Below, in pieces: positions 7,543 to 16,923 of a DNA stretch of 64,000 nucleotides. The DNA comes from Williamsia sterculiae (GTDB lineage: Bacteria > Actinomycetota > Actinomycetes > Mycobacteriales > Mycobacteriaceae), in the NCBI RefSeq assembly GCF_900156495.1, contig NZ_FTNT01000007.1:179705-243704 (forward strand). Reading direction: 5' to 3'. Both the position numbers and the translations under genes were made by a program. The stretch's first letter is position 1, and every line of letters begins with the position of its first letter. The notes under the pieces are model-generated. The model had not been told where the DNA came from and made no database searches. It saw nothing but the letters and a program-made list of their open reading frames with translations.

Positions 7543-10251
7543 CTACTCCGTGGAGATCCCTGCGGGCGAGCCGACCATGTGCGAGGCGATCGCCGTCCGC
7601 AGGTACGGGGCACTGACGCTGGTGGTGTGTGCGGCGACGTGTTCGGGGGTGCCGTCGGCCACGATGCGACCACCGTCGGTACCGGCACCGGGACCGATGT
7701 CGATGACACGATCCGCATGGGCGACGATGCGCATGTCGAGTTCGACCATGACCACGGTGTTCCCGGCATCCACGAGGCCCTGCAGGTGATCCATGAGCCG
7801 GTCGGCGTCGGAGGGATGCAGACCTGCCGTGGGTTCGTCGAGAACGTAGAGGGTGTCCCCGCGATGAGCCCGTTGCAGTTCGGAGGCGAGTTTGACGCGC
7901 TGCGCTTCGCCACCGGACAGTTCGGGTGCCGGCTGACCCAGCTTCAGGTACCCCAGCCCGACCTCCTGCAGGACGCGCAACGTGCGCTCGATGTCGTCTT
8001 CGTCGCGAAAGAAGTCGCGGGCCTCGTCGACACTCATGGCCAGGACCTCGGCGACATTGCGTCGGTGCCAGGTGACCTCGAGCGTGCGGGACTGGTACCT
8101 GGTCCCGTGGCAGTCCGGGCACGGTGTGTACACGCTCGGGAGGAAGAGCAACTCGACCATGACCGAACCCTCGCCCTCACATGTCGGGCAGCGCCCCGCG
8201 GCGACGTTGAACGAGAACCGGCTCGCCGTGTACTTTCTCCGCCGCGCCATCGGGGTCGCAGCGAACAATCGTCGCACGTTGTCGAACAGGCCGGTGTAGG
8301 TCGCGACGTTGGATCTGGGTGTCCGGCCGATCGGCTTCTGGTCGATGGTCACCACACGTCGAACAGCGCCCGGCTCCACTACGGCGTGGCCGTGTACCGA
8401 TCCGTGGTCCCCGGCCAGCAACACATCCGCGTCGTCCGGGGACTCGGTGTCGTCGAGCCTCCCCGCGTGGTCTCCGCGGCCGAGTGCGGCATCGACCAGG
8501 GTGGGCAGGGCTTGGCTGACCAGGCTGGACTTTCCCGACCCGGAGATCCCCGTGACGGCGGTCAGGCAGCCCAGGCCGATCCGGACCGAGACGTCGCGCA
8601 GGTTGTTGCGGGACACGTCGTGCAGACCGAGGTACCCGGTCGGTTCGCGCGGTGTGCGGCCGACGGGTGCGTTCGGCGCGAACAGATAGCGTCGGGTCAT
8701 CGATTCCTCGACGGATCGCAACCCGGCGGGCAGGCCGCTGTACAGGACTCGACCGCCGTGTTCACCGGCGGCGGGGCCGATGTCGACCAACCAGTCGGCC
8801 TCGGCGATGACAGACAGTGAGTGCTCGACGACGAGGACGCTGTTCCCGCGTTCCCGCAGCCCCCGCAGAATGCCCAGCAGGGCGTCGAGATCACGCGGAT
8901 GCAGTCCGGCGGACGGCTCGTCGAGCACGTATGCGACACCGAAGAGTTTGGACGACAACTGGGTTGCCAGTCGAAGGCGTTGCAGTTCGCCACCGGACAG
9001 GGTGGGTGTGCTGCGGCTCAGCGACAGATAGCCCAACCCGAGGTCGATGATGGGCTGCAACCGCTCGTGCAGGTCCTCGATCAGCCGGCGTGCGGCGGCG
9101 ACCTTCTCCTCCGACATGTTGACCGTACGCCGGACGTCGGGTGCCGAGCCGTGGGCCGATCCGCCGGCCGCGACACGCCTGCGCGTCGCGGCCTGACGTT
9201 TCGCCCGATCCAGCACATGCCCGGGCTCCCGGTCGGCGGGTACCCAGTCCTGTGCGAGTACGGATTCGGCCAGCTCGGAGAGCTGTCCGGTGGGCAGAGC
9301 GGTGAATTCCGCGATGTCCATACCCTCGAAGGTCACGCTCAACGCTTCCGGCTTGAGCCGCTTGCCGTGACATTCCGGGCACACGCCGCTGGACACGAAC
9401 TGTGACACGCGCTTCTTCACGATGGTGCTCTTGGTGGTCGCAAATGTATCCAACACATACCGACGGGCTCCGACGAATGTGCCCTGATAGCTGGGTTCCC
9501 ACTCCTCCTGGACAGCGCGTGCGGTCTCTGCCGTGGTCAACCCTGCGTACACGGGCACCGTGGGACGCTCCTCGGTGAAGAGAATCCAGTCACGTTGTTC
9601 CCGGGGTAGGTCACGCCACGCGACGTCGACGTCGTAACCCATCGACGTGAGGATGTCTCGCAGGTTCTGACCCTGCCATGCCGGTGGCCACGAGGCGATC
9701 GCTCGTTCGCGGATCGTCAACGACGGGTCGGGGACCATCTGTTCCGCGGTGACCTCGAAGACACGACCGATGCCGTGGCAGGTCGAGCACGCGCCGTCGA
9801 CGGTGTTGGGCGAGAAGTCCTCGGCATACAACATCGGCTGACCGGACGGGTATGAGCCGGCACGCGAAAACAGCATTCGCACGAGGCTCCCCAGGGTCGT
9901 CAGCGATGCGACGCTGGAACGTGCGTTACCGCCGCCGCGCTGCTGCTGCAGGGCCACCGCGGGTGGCATTCCCTCGACCTCGTCGACATCGGGCACGCCG
10001 ACCTGATCGATGAGTCGCCGAGCGTAGGGGGCGACCGATTCCAGATAACGGCGTTGCGATTGGGCGAACAGGGTGCCGAACGCGAGGGACGACTTACCGG
10101 AACCGGAAACCCCGGTGAACACGACCAACGCGTCCCGAGGAACGTCCAGGTCGACGTCTTTCAGGTTGTTCTGCCGTGCACCGCGGACCACGATCCCGTC
10201 CCGCCACGAGGTGCGTTCGGCGGCAGAGCGATTGGACTTGCGGGATGTCAT
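7543..10251 (-). CDS. UvrA2-like excinuclease-type ABC ATPase lacking the UvrB-binding domain
   Basis: A 902-residue protein with two ABC ATPase modules: Walker A GVSGSGKSS near the start and GISGSGKSS near residue 590, and ABC signatures LSGGELQRLRL and LSGGEAQRVKL. Zinc modules include CSTCHGIG, CPECHGKRL, CPTCEGEG and CPDCHGTRY. Directly after the first nucleotide-binding strand region, the segment that forms the UvrB-binding domain in true UvrA is missing: LFSRAGSYP runs within 20 residues into the zinc module. This is the mark of class UvrA2 proteins, linked to DNA-damage or drug tolerance (for example DrrC). The ATG at 10251 follows a TACGGT box by 7 bp, fitting a leaderless mRNA. Confidence 0.9.
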   Translation of the reverse strand: MTSRKSNRSAAERTSWRDGIVVRGARQNNLKDVDLDVPRDALVVFTGVSGSGKSSLAFGTLFAQSQRRYLESVAPYARRLIDQVGVPDVDEVEGMPPAVALQQQRGGGNARSSVASLTTLGSLVRMLFSRAGSYPSGQPMLYAEDFSPNTVDGACSTCHGIGRVFEVTAEQMVPDPSLTIRERAIASWPPAWQGQNLRDILTSMGYDVDVAWRDLPREQRDWILFTEERPTVPVYAGLTTAETARAVQEEWEPSYQGTFVGARRYVLDTFATTKSTIVKKRVSQFVSSGVCPECHGKRLKPEALSVTFEGMDIAEFTALPTGQLSELAESVLAQDWVPADREPGHVLDRAKRQAATRRRVAAGGSAHGSAPDVRRTVNMSEEKVAAARRLIEDLHERLQPIIDLGLGYLSLSRSTPTLSGGELQRLRLATQLSSKLFGVAYVLDEPSAGLHPRDLDALLGILRGLRERGNSVLVVEHSLSVIAEADWLVDIGPAAGEHGGRVLYSGLPAGLRSVEESMTRRYLFAPNAPVGRTPREPTGYLGLHDVSRNNLRDVSVRIGLGCLTAVTGISGSGKSSLVSQALPTLVDAALGRGDHAGRLDDTESPDDADVLLAGDHGSVHGHAVVEPGAVRRVVTIDQKPIGRTPRSNVATYTGLFDNVRRLFAATPMARRRKYTASRFSFNVAAGRCPTCEGEGSVMVELLFLPSVYTPCPDCHGTRYQSRTLEVTWHRRNVAEVLAMSVDEARDFFRDEDDIERTLRVLQEVGLGYLKLGQPAPELSGGEAQRVKLASELQRAHRGDTLYVLDEPTAGLHPSDADRLMDHLQGLVDAGNTVVMVELDMRIVAHADRVIDIGPGAGTDGGRIVADGTPEHVAAHTTSVSAPYLRTAIASHMVGSPAGISTE

Positions 10252-10258
10252 GACGACG

Positions 10259-10264
10259 ACCGTA
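10259..10264 (-). promoter_or_regulatory. Leaderless -10 element of the UvrA2 gene
   Basis: TACGGT on the reverse strand, 7 bp before the ATG at 10251, with no Shine-Dalgarno sequence between. A second TACGGT copy lies directly upstream. No clear -35 is visible. Confidence 0.4.
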
Positions 10265-10432
10265 ACCGTACCGGAGGGTGCGCCGCGGAGTTGGCACGAA
10301 TGGTCATGTCCTCGGCACAACAGGGGGCCGACGCATGCGGCGATGCGCATTAGCGTCGAAGAGCACTCGCCGGTGCGTCACCCGACAACACGGCGTCCGG
10401 TATCAGCGTGATGTGAAGAGGAGTTGGCAGTT

Positions 10433-11626
10433 ATGGCATCGAATAATCGTTCTGTGGTGTTCGAAGGCGTAAAAGATTTTCGGGTGCAGGATCTGGATTT
10501 TCCCAAGTTGGAGATGCCCAACGGGAACAAGGCACCGCACGGCGTGATCCTCAAGATGGTCGCGACGAACATCTGCGGCAGCGATCTGCACATCTACCGG
10601 GGTTCGTTCCCGTTCAAGCAGGGGGCAGTCCTCGGCCATGAGATGACCGGCGAGGTCATCGAAGTCGGCTCGGACGTGGAGTTCCTCTCCGAGGGGGATC
10701 TGGTCTCCGTGCCGTTCAACGTCGCCTGCGGCCGGTGTCGCAACTGTCGCGCCGGACGCACCGAGGTGTGTGAGACCGCGAATCCCGATGTCGCCTGCGC
10801 CGCTTACGGATTCAACCTGGGAGACTTCACTGGTGGGCAGGCCGAGTATCTGTTCGTGCCCTACGCCGACTTCCAGCTGCTGCGATTCCCCGACAAGGAC
10901 CAGGCGATGGACAAGATCCTGGACCTGGCGGTGTTGTCGGATATCCTGCCGACCGCGTTCCACGGACTGATGGAGGCCGGAGCCAAGCCGGGCTCGACGG
11001 TCTACATCGCCGGCGCGGGCCCGGTCGGTCGGTGTGGTGCCGCGGCGGCCCGATTGCTCGGTGCTTCGTGCATCATCGTCGGTGACTATGACCAGGACCG
11101 TCTGAACCTGGTGGCCAACAACGGCTGTGAGACGATCGACCTGGGCAAAGACGTACCGTTGACCGACCAGATCGAGGCGATCCTGGGCGAGCCCGGTGTC
11201 GATTGCGCGGTCGACTACGTCGGCTCCGAGGCGCACGGCATCGGTGCCCAATCCGACGAGCTGTTGCCCGCGGCCGCGATCAACCAGGTGCTCGATGCCA
11301 CCAGGGCCGGCGGTGCCACCGGTGTCATCGGTGTCTACGGTCCCGACCCGATCGCACCGACCGAGGCCGAGCAGGAGGGGATCTTCCCCCTCGAGTTCGG
11401 CAAGGCGTGGATCAAGTCCCCACATGTCACGGCGGGGCAGGCGCCGATCATGCGATACAACCGCGAACTGATGATGGCGATCCTGTGGGACCGCATGCCC
11501 TACCTGAACGCGATGCTCAACCCCAAGGTCATCACCTTGGACGAGGTGCCGAACGCCTACGAGGTGTTCAACGAGGGGTCGGCGGAGAAGTACATCATCG
11601 ACCCGCATGGGATGCTCGCTTCCTGA
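10433..11626 (+). CDS. fdhA: Glutathione-independent formaldehyde dehydrogenase
   Basis: A 397-residue zinc-dependent dehydrogenase of the Pseudomonas putida FdhA type (family length about 398), which oxidises formaldehyde with NAD without glutathione. Catalytic zinc ligands lie in NICGSDLHIYRG and GHEMTGEV; the structural zinc lobe is CGRCRNCRAGRTEVC; the Rossmann motif is GAGPVGRCGA followed by an acidic VGDYD at the end of strand 2, which favours NAD. A TTG at 10424 is in frame, but the purine-rich AGAGGAG at 10417-10423 sits about 9 bp before ATG 10433, so I choose that ATG. A possible -10 (TATCAG) is at 10401. The AraC regulator follows on the same strand after a strong hairpin. Confidence 0.92.
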   Translation: MASNNRSVVFEGVKDFRVQDLDFPKLEMPNGNKAPHGVILKMVATNICGSDLHIYRGSFPFKQGAVLGHEMTGEVIEVGSDVEFLSEGDLVSVPFNVACGRCRNCRAGRTEVCETANPDVACAAYGFNLGDFTGGQAEYLFVPYADFQLLRFPDKDQAMDKILDLAVLSDILPTAFHGLMEAGAKPGSTVYIAGAGPVGRCGAAAARLLGASCIIVGDYDQDRLNLVANNGCETIDLGKDVPLTDQIEAILGEPGVDCAVDYVGSEAHGIGAQSDELLPAAAINQVLDATRAGGATGVIGVYGPDPIAPTEAEQEGIFPLEFGKAWIKSPHVTAGQAPIMRYNRELMMAILWDRMPYLNAMLNPKVITLDEVPNAYEVFNEGSAEKYIIDPHGMLAS

Positions 11627-11654
11627 CCCCGTTGAGACCACCAGCTATATCGTG

Positions 11655-11698
11655 GGAGGTTCGTGACCGCCGCTCGTCGGTCGCGGTCACGAACCTCC
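11655..11698 (+). terminator. Perfect 16-bp inverted repeat between fdhA and araC-type gene
   Basis: Arms 11655-11670 and 11683-11698 are perfect reverse complements (GGAGGTTCGTGACCGC) with a 12-base loop and no T-run. It starts 28 bp after the fdhA stop and ends 22 bp before the AraC ATG. An intrinsic terminator or attenuator is most likely; an operator for a dimeric regulator is also possible. Confidence 0.65.
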
Positions 11699-11720
11699 GC
11701 CGAGGTCGGGAGGAGCAGCC

Positions 11721-12695
11721 ATGACGGGAGGTGCCCCGGGTGAGCGCATCGCACAGTGGTCGACTTCCGACCAGGCGCCTCAGGACGCGATCGACCACTG
11801 GCGTGAGATAAGGCGTCGCGTCTACGTCGACGTCGTGTGCGATCCCACCACACCCCGATTGCGCGCCGATGTCGTTCGGGGCGAATACGAGACGTTCGCG
11901 CTGTCGTCGAAACGAGTCTCCGGTGACTGTGCGCGCCGTGGCCGCGCGGAACTCGGCCGGGGCCGCGAAGACAGGGAAGACCTGTTCGCGGTCTTCCAGA
12001 TCTCCGGCTCCGGAATCCTGCAGCAATCCGACCGCACCGCCGTGGTTCTCCCCGGGTCCTTTGTGGTGTACAACAGCACGCTGCCGTTCACGATGTATCA
12101 CGACGGCCCGTACCACCAGGTCATCGTTCACCTCGACGCCGACAACGCCTACGCGTTGGCCGGGCTGACCCGTGACAGCGATCTACTCGCGGTCACGATC
12201 GAATGCGACGGAGCGATGTCCGCGATCGCTGCCTTCTTCATCAACTTCGCGGCCACCCAGCAACACGACCCTCAGGGCGCGGACTACCTCGCGACACATG
12301 CCTCGGCTTTGGCGTCGACCTTGCTCGCGTACGCCGCCCGTAGCCGGCGACCGGATCTGCCTGATTTTCTCCAACACGACCAGATCCGGACGTTCATCCG
12401 CACCCATCTGGCGGATCCGTACCTCGATGCCGACGACATCGCCATCGGCGCTCATCTCTCCCGCCGTAGCCTTTACCGGCTCTACGAAGGCAGCGACACC
12501 TCGGTCATGCAGCTCGTCCGAACGTTACGCATCGACACCGCCAAGCAGCTGCTGCATCGCTACCCCGACCGTCCGATCAGCGCAATCGCCCGTGAGACCG
12601 GGTTCAAGACGACCAGCAATTTTCATCGCGCGTTCCGTTCCGCCGCAGGGATCACACCGGGTGAGTATCGGGAACGGGATCGAGGTACCCGGTAA
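11721..12695 (+). CDS. AraC-family transcriptional regulator (AraC-binding-like N-domain)
   Basis: A 324-residue regulator. Residues 1-200 form a cupin-like ligand domain of the AraC_binding_2 type (FAVFQISGSGILQQ and GSFVVYNSTLPF are the family pattern). The C-terminal 100 residues are a two-HTH AraC DNA-binding domain ending with RPISAIARETGF and FHRAFRSAAGITPGEYR. GGGAGGAG at 11708-11715 is a good ribosome site for ATG 11721. It lies just downstream of fdhA in the same direction, so it probably controls fdhA in response to aldehyde or a precursor; this is inference from position. It converges on the esterase gene with only 3 bp between the stop codons. Confidence 0.88.
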   Translation: MTGGAPGERIAQWSTSDQAPQDAIDHWREIRRRVYVDVVCDPTTPRLRADVVRGEYETFALSSKRVSGDCARRGRAELGRGREDREDLFAVFQISGSGILQQSDRTAVVLPGSFVVYNSTLPFTMYHDGPYHQVIVHLDADNAYALAGLTRDSDLLAVTIECDGAMSAIAAFFINFAATQQHDPQGADYLATHASALASTLLAYAARSRRPDLPDFLQHDQIRTFIRTHLADPYLDADDIAIGAHLSRRSLYRLYEGSDTSVMQLVRTLRIDTAKQLLHRYPDRPISAIARETGFKTTSNFHRAFRSAAGITPGEYRERDRGTR

Positions 12696-12706
12696 CGGCT
12701 ACCGGG
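12688..12706. terminator. Short bidirectional hairpin between convergent stops
   Basis: CCCGGTA at 12688 pairs with TACCGGG at 12700 over a 5-base loop. The hairpin spans both stop codons of the AraC-type and esterase genes. Only 7 bp, so weak as a terminator. Confidence 0.35.
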
Positions 12707-13730
12707 GCAGACGCAGTGCCGTGGCCAGAGTGGGCCACGCCCGGTGCAGATCCTGCTTCCAATAACCCCATGAGTGCAGGCCGGTGCGGAAGTTGTAGGT
12801 GACATCGACCCCCGCACGTCGGGCCGCCACCTGGAAGTCCCGGGTGCTCGCCAGCGACGCGCTCTCCAGGAAGCCGCCCACGGGTGAAGCCAACCCCGCG
12901 AGTCCGAGCCGCAGGTCCGGCGTTCCGTTGCCGACCGCGACGTAGATGGTCTTGCCGCGCAGCGCGGATACGTGGGCGGCCGGATCGTGGGCGGCCCAGT
13001 CCGGGTCGTCGACCTGACCCCACATGGAGTTCGGATTCCCGCCACGGGTGAGAACGGTGCCCTGGACAGCCTGCTTGGCGGCCAGCGAGCGCAGATCCAG
13101 GGCTCCGCTCAGCGCCATGACCCCGGTGTAGAGATCCGGGTGCCGGACGGCCAGCGCCATCGCCCCGGTTGCCCCCATCGACAGACCGCCGATGACGTTG
13201 GTGCCGTTCCCGGCGAAGGTCTTGTCGATCAGCGGCGGGAGTTCGTCGGCCAGGAAGGTCTCCCACTTGTTGCGGCCGAGAATCGGGTCGTCACGCTGCC
13301 AGTCGGTGTAGTAGGCGGCGGTCCCACCGATGGGCAGCACCACGTTGACGTCCTTGTCGGCCATGAACGCGGCGACGTCGGTCTGGTCGGTCCAACCGCT
13401 CTCCCGGTAGCCGGTGTAGACCCCCGCGTCGATGCCGTCGAGCAGGTACAGCGTGGGGTGCGGTTTCGTACGGTTCGCCGGGACCAGTACGTCGACCCTG
13501 ACCACCTTGCGCATGGCGGGGGAGTAGACACTGAGCTGCGCCCGGCGGGGATTCGGATACGCGATCTTGGTGAGGGTGGCCGCGGCGGCCGCCGTCGCGA
13601 CGGGTGAGGACCCGCCGGAGGACGGTGCGGCGAGTGAGGTCGCCGTGCCCGCGCCGAACACCACCGCGATCGACGACACCACGATCACGACCGTCCTGAA
13701 ACAGTTCGCCGAGATCGAATTGCGGACCAT
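12699..13730 (-). CDS. Secreted antigen-85-like esterase/mycolyltransferase
   Basis: A 343-residue exported alpha/beta hydrolase of the esterase D/antigen 85 family. A signal peptide covers about residues 1-37 (basic start, VVIVVSSIAVVFG core, cleavage near SLAAP). The serine nucleophile is in GGLSMGATGAM; the catalytic histidine is likely that of GLHSWGYWKQDL near the C-terminus, the classic Ag85 ending. Known antigen-85 proteins move mycolic acids onto trehalose and arabinogalactan in the cell envelope, which fits a mycolate-bearing host. The start is ATG 13730, preceded by GGGGGAAT. Whether it is a true mycolyltransferase or a related acyl esterase cannot be told from sequence alone. Confidence 0.85.
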   Translation of the reverse strand: MVRNSISANCFRTVVIVVSSIAVVFGAGTATSLAAPSSGGSSPVATAAAAATLTKIAYPNPRRAQLSVYSPAMRKVVRVDVLVPANRTKPHPTLYLLDGIDAGVYTGYRESGWTDQTDVAAFMADKDVNVVLPIGGTAAYYTDWQRDDPILGRNKWETFLADELPPLIDKTFAGNGTNVIGGLSMGATGAMALAVRHPDLYTGVMALSGALDLRSLAAKQAVQGTVLTRGGNPNSMWGQVDDPDWAAHDPAAHVSALRGKTIYVAVGNGTPDLRLGLAGLASPVGGFLESASLASTRDFQVAARRAGVDVTYNFRTGLHSWGYWKQDLHRAWPTLATALRLPR

Positions 13731-13816
13731 GTGATTCCCCCTGGCAACGCGCTTGTCACCCCGCCCAGCACGAGTAAACCACGTCGGGCGTGCCGGGGAG
13801 TCTGCCGGCCCGCTGC

Positions 13817-13822
13817 GATAGT
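13817..13822 (+). promoter_or_regulatory. Extended -10 of rnpB
   Basis: GATAGT preceded by TGC (extended -10), 6 bp before the inferred 5' end of the RNase P RNA. No good -35 hexamer is seen. Confidence 0.5.
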
Positions 13823-13828
13823 CTGACC

Positions 13829-14258
<430 letters not shown>

Positions 14259-14282
14259 CGCACCTGTCACAGGTCTCGCGCT

Positions 14283-15818
14283 CTAGAGTTCTCGGGCGAC
14301 CGCCCGGTACTCGGCGAGGGCGGCGTCGGACAACCTCTGTTCGTGGGCGTCGATCCGACCGAGCACGAATGCGTCATGGCGGTGCAGCCCGTCGTGGGTG
14401 AGTGCCTCGCGCAGCCGTTCCCTGGCCAGCGCGGCGTCGTGGAGGTCGCCCAGCGACGACTGGATGCGTTTGGCGGCCTTGGCGATGGTCTTGTGCTTCT
14501 TGGTGGCGACCCCGTTGGGCAGGTCGGCGGCCGACTCAGCGCTGTACCGCAAGCGCTTGGCCTTCTTGCGCACCGTGTGCATGGCCTCGGTCCACTCGTC
14601 GCAACCCTCGGGCAGTTCCGCGGCGTGGGCCTGCGCTCTGGCCACCGCCTTGCGGCCCTTGCGGACGGCGCGGCGTATCTCGTCCTCCGCGGGGTTCTCG
14701 GCCCGCTCGCCGGGTTCCGGTCGGGCCAACAACTCGTCGAGACCATCCAACAACGCAAAGTACCGATCGGAGTGCATCGACGTCTGGATCACGGCCATCG
14801 CATCCGCCCGGGTCCGCGCGAGCTCGTCGACGAGCAGGGTGCGCAGCCCCGCCCCCGGATCCTCGCCCGCGAGCGAATCCTCGTTGCGGGCCAACTGCAC
14901 TTCGGCGTCGCGGGCGGCACCGAGCAACTGTCCGAGAAGCTTCAACTCGTCGGCGACATGTCTGGTCTTGGGACCCCAGATCACGTCCGGGAAGCCGTGC
15001 AGCACGCTGCGGATGCGGCGCGCGGCCACGCGCATCTGGTGTACCGCATCGGGTTCGTCGGCGCGGACCAACGGATCGTTGGCGACCAACAGGTCGACGT
15101 GCTGGGCGACCTGGGTGAGCACCAGTTCCAGTGCGGTGGGCTCGGCACCCATCCCGTGCCTGCGTCGCGGCGGGATGTCGCCGACGGTGCGGGCAAGTTT
15201 CGACGCGCTGGACGCGGTCTGGGCGCCCGCCGCGATGAGAGCGGACTCGGCCGCGTCGAGCAGCCCCCGACCACCGCCGTCGAGTTCGAATTCCCATTCC
15301 GCCCACTGATGGCCGGCGCCGTGCGGCAACAACGACTGCGCGGTCACCTGGTCGGCACACATCACGGCCAGGACGGCACCCTCGGCGTCGAGGAGTTCGG
15401 TGACGGTCCGTCGGGTGTCGATCGAGGCGATCGGGATCAGGGTGTGGTGTCGGGTGAGCGCCAACACCGGCACGATCAGCTCGTCGGGTACGGGGGACGA
15501 GGACTCGACCCCGGCGGCCGCGATGTCACCGATGTCGGCCACGATGCCGTCGTCGGGTAGATGGAGTTCGCGTCGCCCCGCACCGACGGACGGCCGCTTG
15601 AGGTGCCACCCGGCGTCGTGTCCACCGCGGCGTCGGCGCAGGGTGATCTTGTTCGAGAGCAGATCCAGTCGCTCGGTGTCGTAGTAGATCGCCTGCAGCG
15701 ACTCGACGTAGGGATCGGCCACCGTCGCCACCCCGGGTAGCCCACTGAGGTCCGGGACCACCCGCCCGGCGTCCACGTCGAACTTCAGCTCGATCTCCAG
15801 ATGTTCGGTGGCGCTCAC
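14283..15818 (-). CDS. CYTH and CHAD domain protein
   Basis: A 511-residue cytoplasmic protein. Residues 1-210 are a CYTH (triphosphate tunnel) domain with the ExExK signature EIELKF and the arginine-rich strand ITLRRRRGG. Residues about 225-511 are a CHAD domain, helical and rich in His, Arg and Lys (VHQMRVAARRIRSVL, KKAKRLRYSAE), which binds inorganic polyphosphate. It is the counterpart of M. tuberculosis Rv2226. The role is likely in polyphosphate or triphosphate metabolism, with substrate unproven. I use GTG 15818 with GGAG about 10 bp upstream, since longer in-frame sequence is not conserved in character. It ends 25 bp from the 3' end of rnpB, transcribed toward it. Confidence 0.9.
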   Translation of the reverse strand: MSATEHLEIELKFDVDAGRVVPDLSGLPGVATVADPYVESLQAIYYDTERLDLLSNKITLRRRRGGHDAGWHLKRPSVGAGRRELHLPDDGIVADIGDIAAAGVESSSPVPDELIVPVLALTRHHTLIPIASIDTRRTVTELLDAEGAVLAVMCADQVTAQSLLPHGAGHQWAEWEFELDGGGRGLLDAAESALIAAGAQTASSASKLARTVGDIPPRRRHGMGAEPTALELVLTQVAQHVDLLVANDPLVRADEPDAVHQMRVAARRIRSVLHGFPDVIWGPKTRHVADELKLLGQLLGAARDAEVQLARNEDSLAGEDPGAGLRTLLVDELARTRADAMAVIQTSMHSDRYFALLDGLDELLARPEPGERAENPAEDEIRRAVRKGRKAVARAQAHAAELPEGCDEWTEAMHTVRKKAKRLRYSAESAADLPNGVATKKHKTIAKAAKRIQSSLGDLHDAALARERLREALTHDGLHRHDAFVLGRIDAHEQRLSDAALAEYRAVAREL

Positions 15819-15864
15819 GGTGGTGTCTGCTCCTGTCGTCGTGCTGCGTGGTCTGTCGGTCGGG

Positions 15865-16824
15865 TCAGCGCCGCGCGAAAGCGTCGGTCGCGGCAACCAG
15901 TTCGGCGGCGATGCCGGGTTCGTAGGAGGCGTGCCCGGCGTCGGGCACGATGGTCAGGTCGGCGATGGGCCAGGCCCGGTGCAGGTCCCAGGCACTACGG
16001 GCCGGGCAGACCACGTCGTAGCGGCCCTGCACGATGACTCCGGGGATGTGGGCGATGCGGTCGGCGTCGCGCAGCAGTTGGCCCTCGTCGAGGAATCCGC
16101 CGTTCATGAAGTAGTGGTTCTCGATACCCGCGAACGCCAATGCGAACCGCTCCTGTTCGGGTTCCTGATCGGGCGGGCGGATGAGGTGGCTGGTGGAACG
16201 CTCCCATTCGGTCCAGGCCATCGCCGCTCGTGCGGCGACCGTGGGATCGTCGGAGTTCAGCAGCCGGTGGTAGACGGCCACGAGGTCGTCATGCCGCTCC
16301 GGGACGGGGATCGGTGCCAGATAGTCCTCCCACAGGTCAGGGAAGATGTTCGCGGCGCCACCGTTGTAATACCAGTCGATCTCGCCGCGGCGCAGCAGGA
16401 AGATGCCGCGGAGCACGAGTTCGGTGACCCGTTCCGGGTGACGTTGGGCGTAGGCCAACGACAGCGTCGATCCCCACGAACCGCCGAACAACTGCCATCG
16501 CTCGACACCGAGGTGTTCGCGCAGTCGCTCCATGTCGGCGACCAGATGCCAGGTGGTGTTGATGGTCAGGTCGGCACCGTCGGCGATGTGCGGGCGTGAG
16601 TGCCCGCAACCGCGCTGGTCGAAGAGGATGATGCGGTAGGCCTGCGGGTCGAAGAACCGCCGCTGCAGCGGGGTGGTCCCGCCACCGGGTCCGCCGTGCA
16701 CCACCACCGCCGGGCGGCCGTTCGGATTCCCGCCGGTCTCCCAATAGATCTGCTGGCCGTCGCCCACGTCGAGGTGACCGGTCTCGTAGGGTTCGATCTC
16801 CGGGTAGAGGGCAGCGTGGGTCAT
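15865..16824 (-). CDS. pip: Proline iminopeptidase
   Basis: A 319-residue serine aminopeptidase of family S33, which removes N-terminal proline from peptides in the cytoplasm. Hallmarks are HGGPGGGTTPLQRRFFDP (oxyanion region), the nucleophile elbow GGSWGSTLSLAYAQ, the cap-domain glutamate segment and the terminal VPDAGHASYEP with the catalytic histidine. Length matches the family. ATG 16824 is preferred to the in-frame GTG one codon earlier because a CATAGT -10-like box ends 6 bp before it, fitting a leaderless mRNA. It is transcribed toward the CYTH/CHAD gene with a 46-bp gap. Confidence 0.92.
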   Translation of the reverse strand: MTHAALYPEIEPYETGHLDVGDGQQIYWETGGNPNGRPAVVVHGGPGGGTTPLQRRFFDPQAYRIILFDQRGCGHSRPHIADGADLTINTTWHLVADMERLREHLGVERWQLFGGSWGSTLSLAYAQRHPERVTELVLRGIFLLRRGEIDWYYNGGAANIFPDLWEDYLAPIPVPERHDDLVAVYHRLLNSDDPTVAARAAMAWTEWERSTSHLIRPPDQEPEQERFALAFAGIENHYFMNGGFLDEGQLLRDADRIAHIPGVIVQGRYDVVCPARSAWDLHRAWPIADLTIVPDAGHASYEPGIAAELVAATDAFARR

Positions 16825-16923
16825 CACTCAACTATGCCCGTACCCCGGCTGCGAGAGCTCGGGACCGGTCGGTCTTTCACCGGGGTATCGGCCGGCGGAT
16901 CTCTCGGCGAGCGGGGCGGGTGA

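Noticed and set aside
6188..8122. 800-codon reverse frame across the SLC13 gene and phosphatase
   Set aside because: It is a shadow of the SLC13 gene in another frame; composition is Arg/Gly/His-rich with no motif.
14259..14282. tRNA or second small RNA after rnpB
   Set aside because: Only a 5-bp hairpin is present; the rest is the end of the CYTH/CHAD gene.
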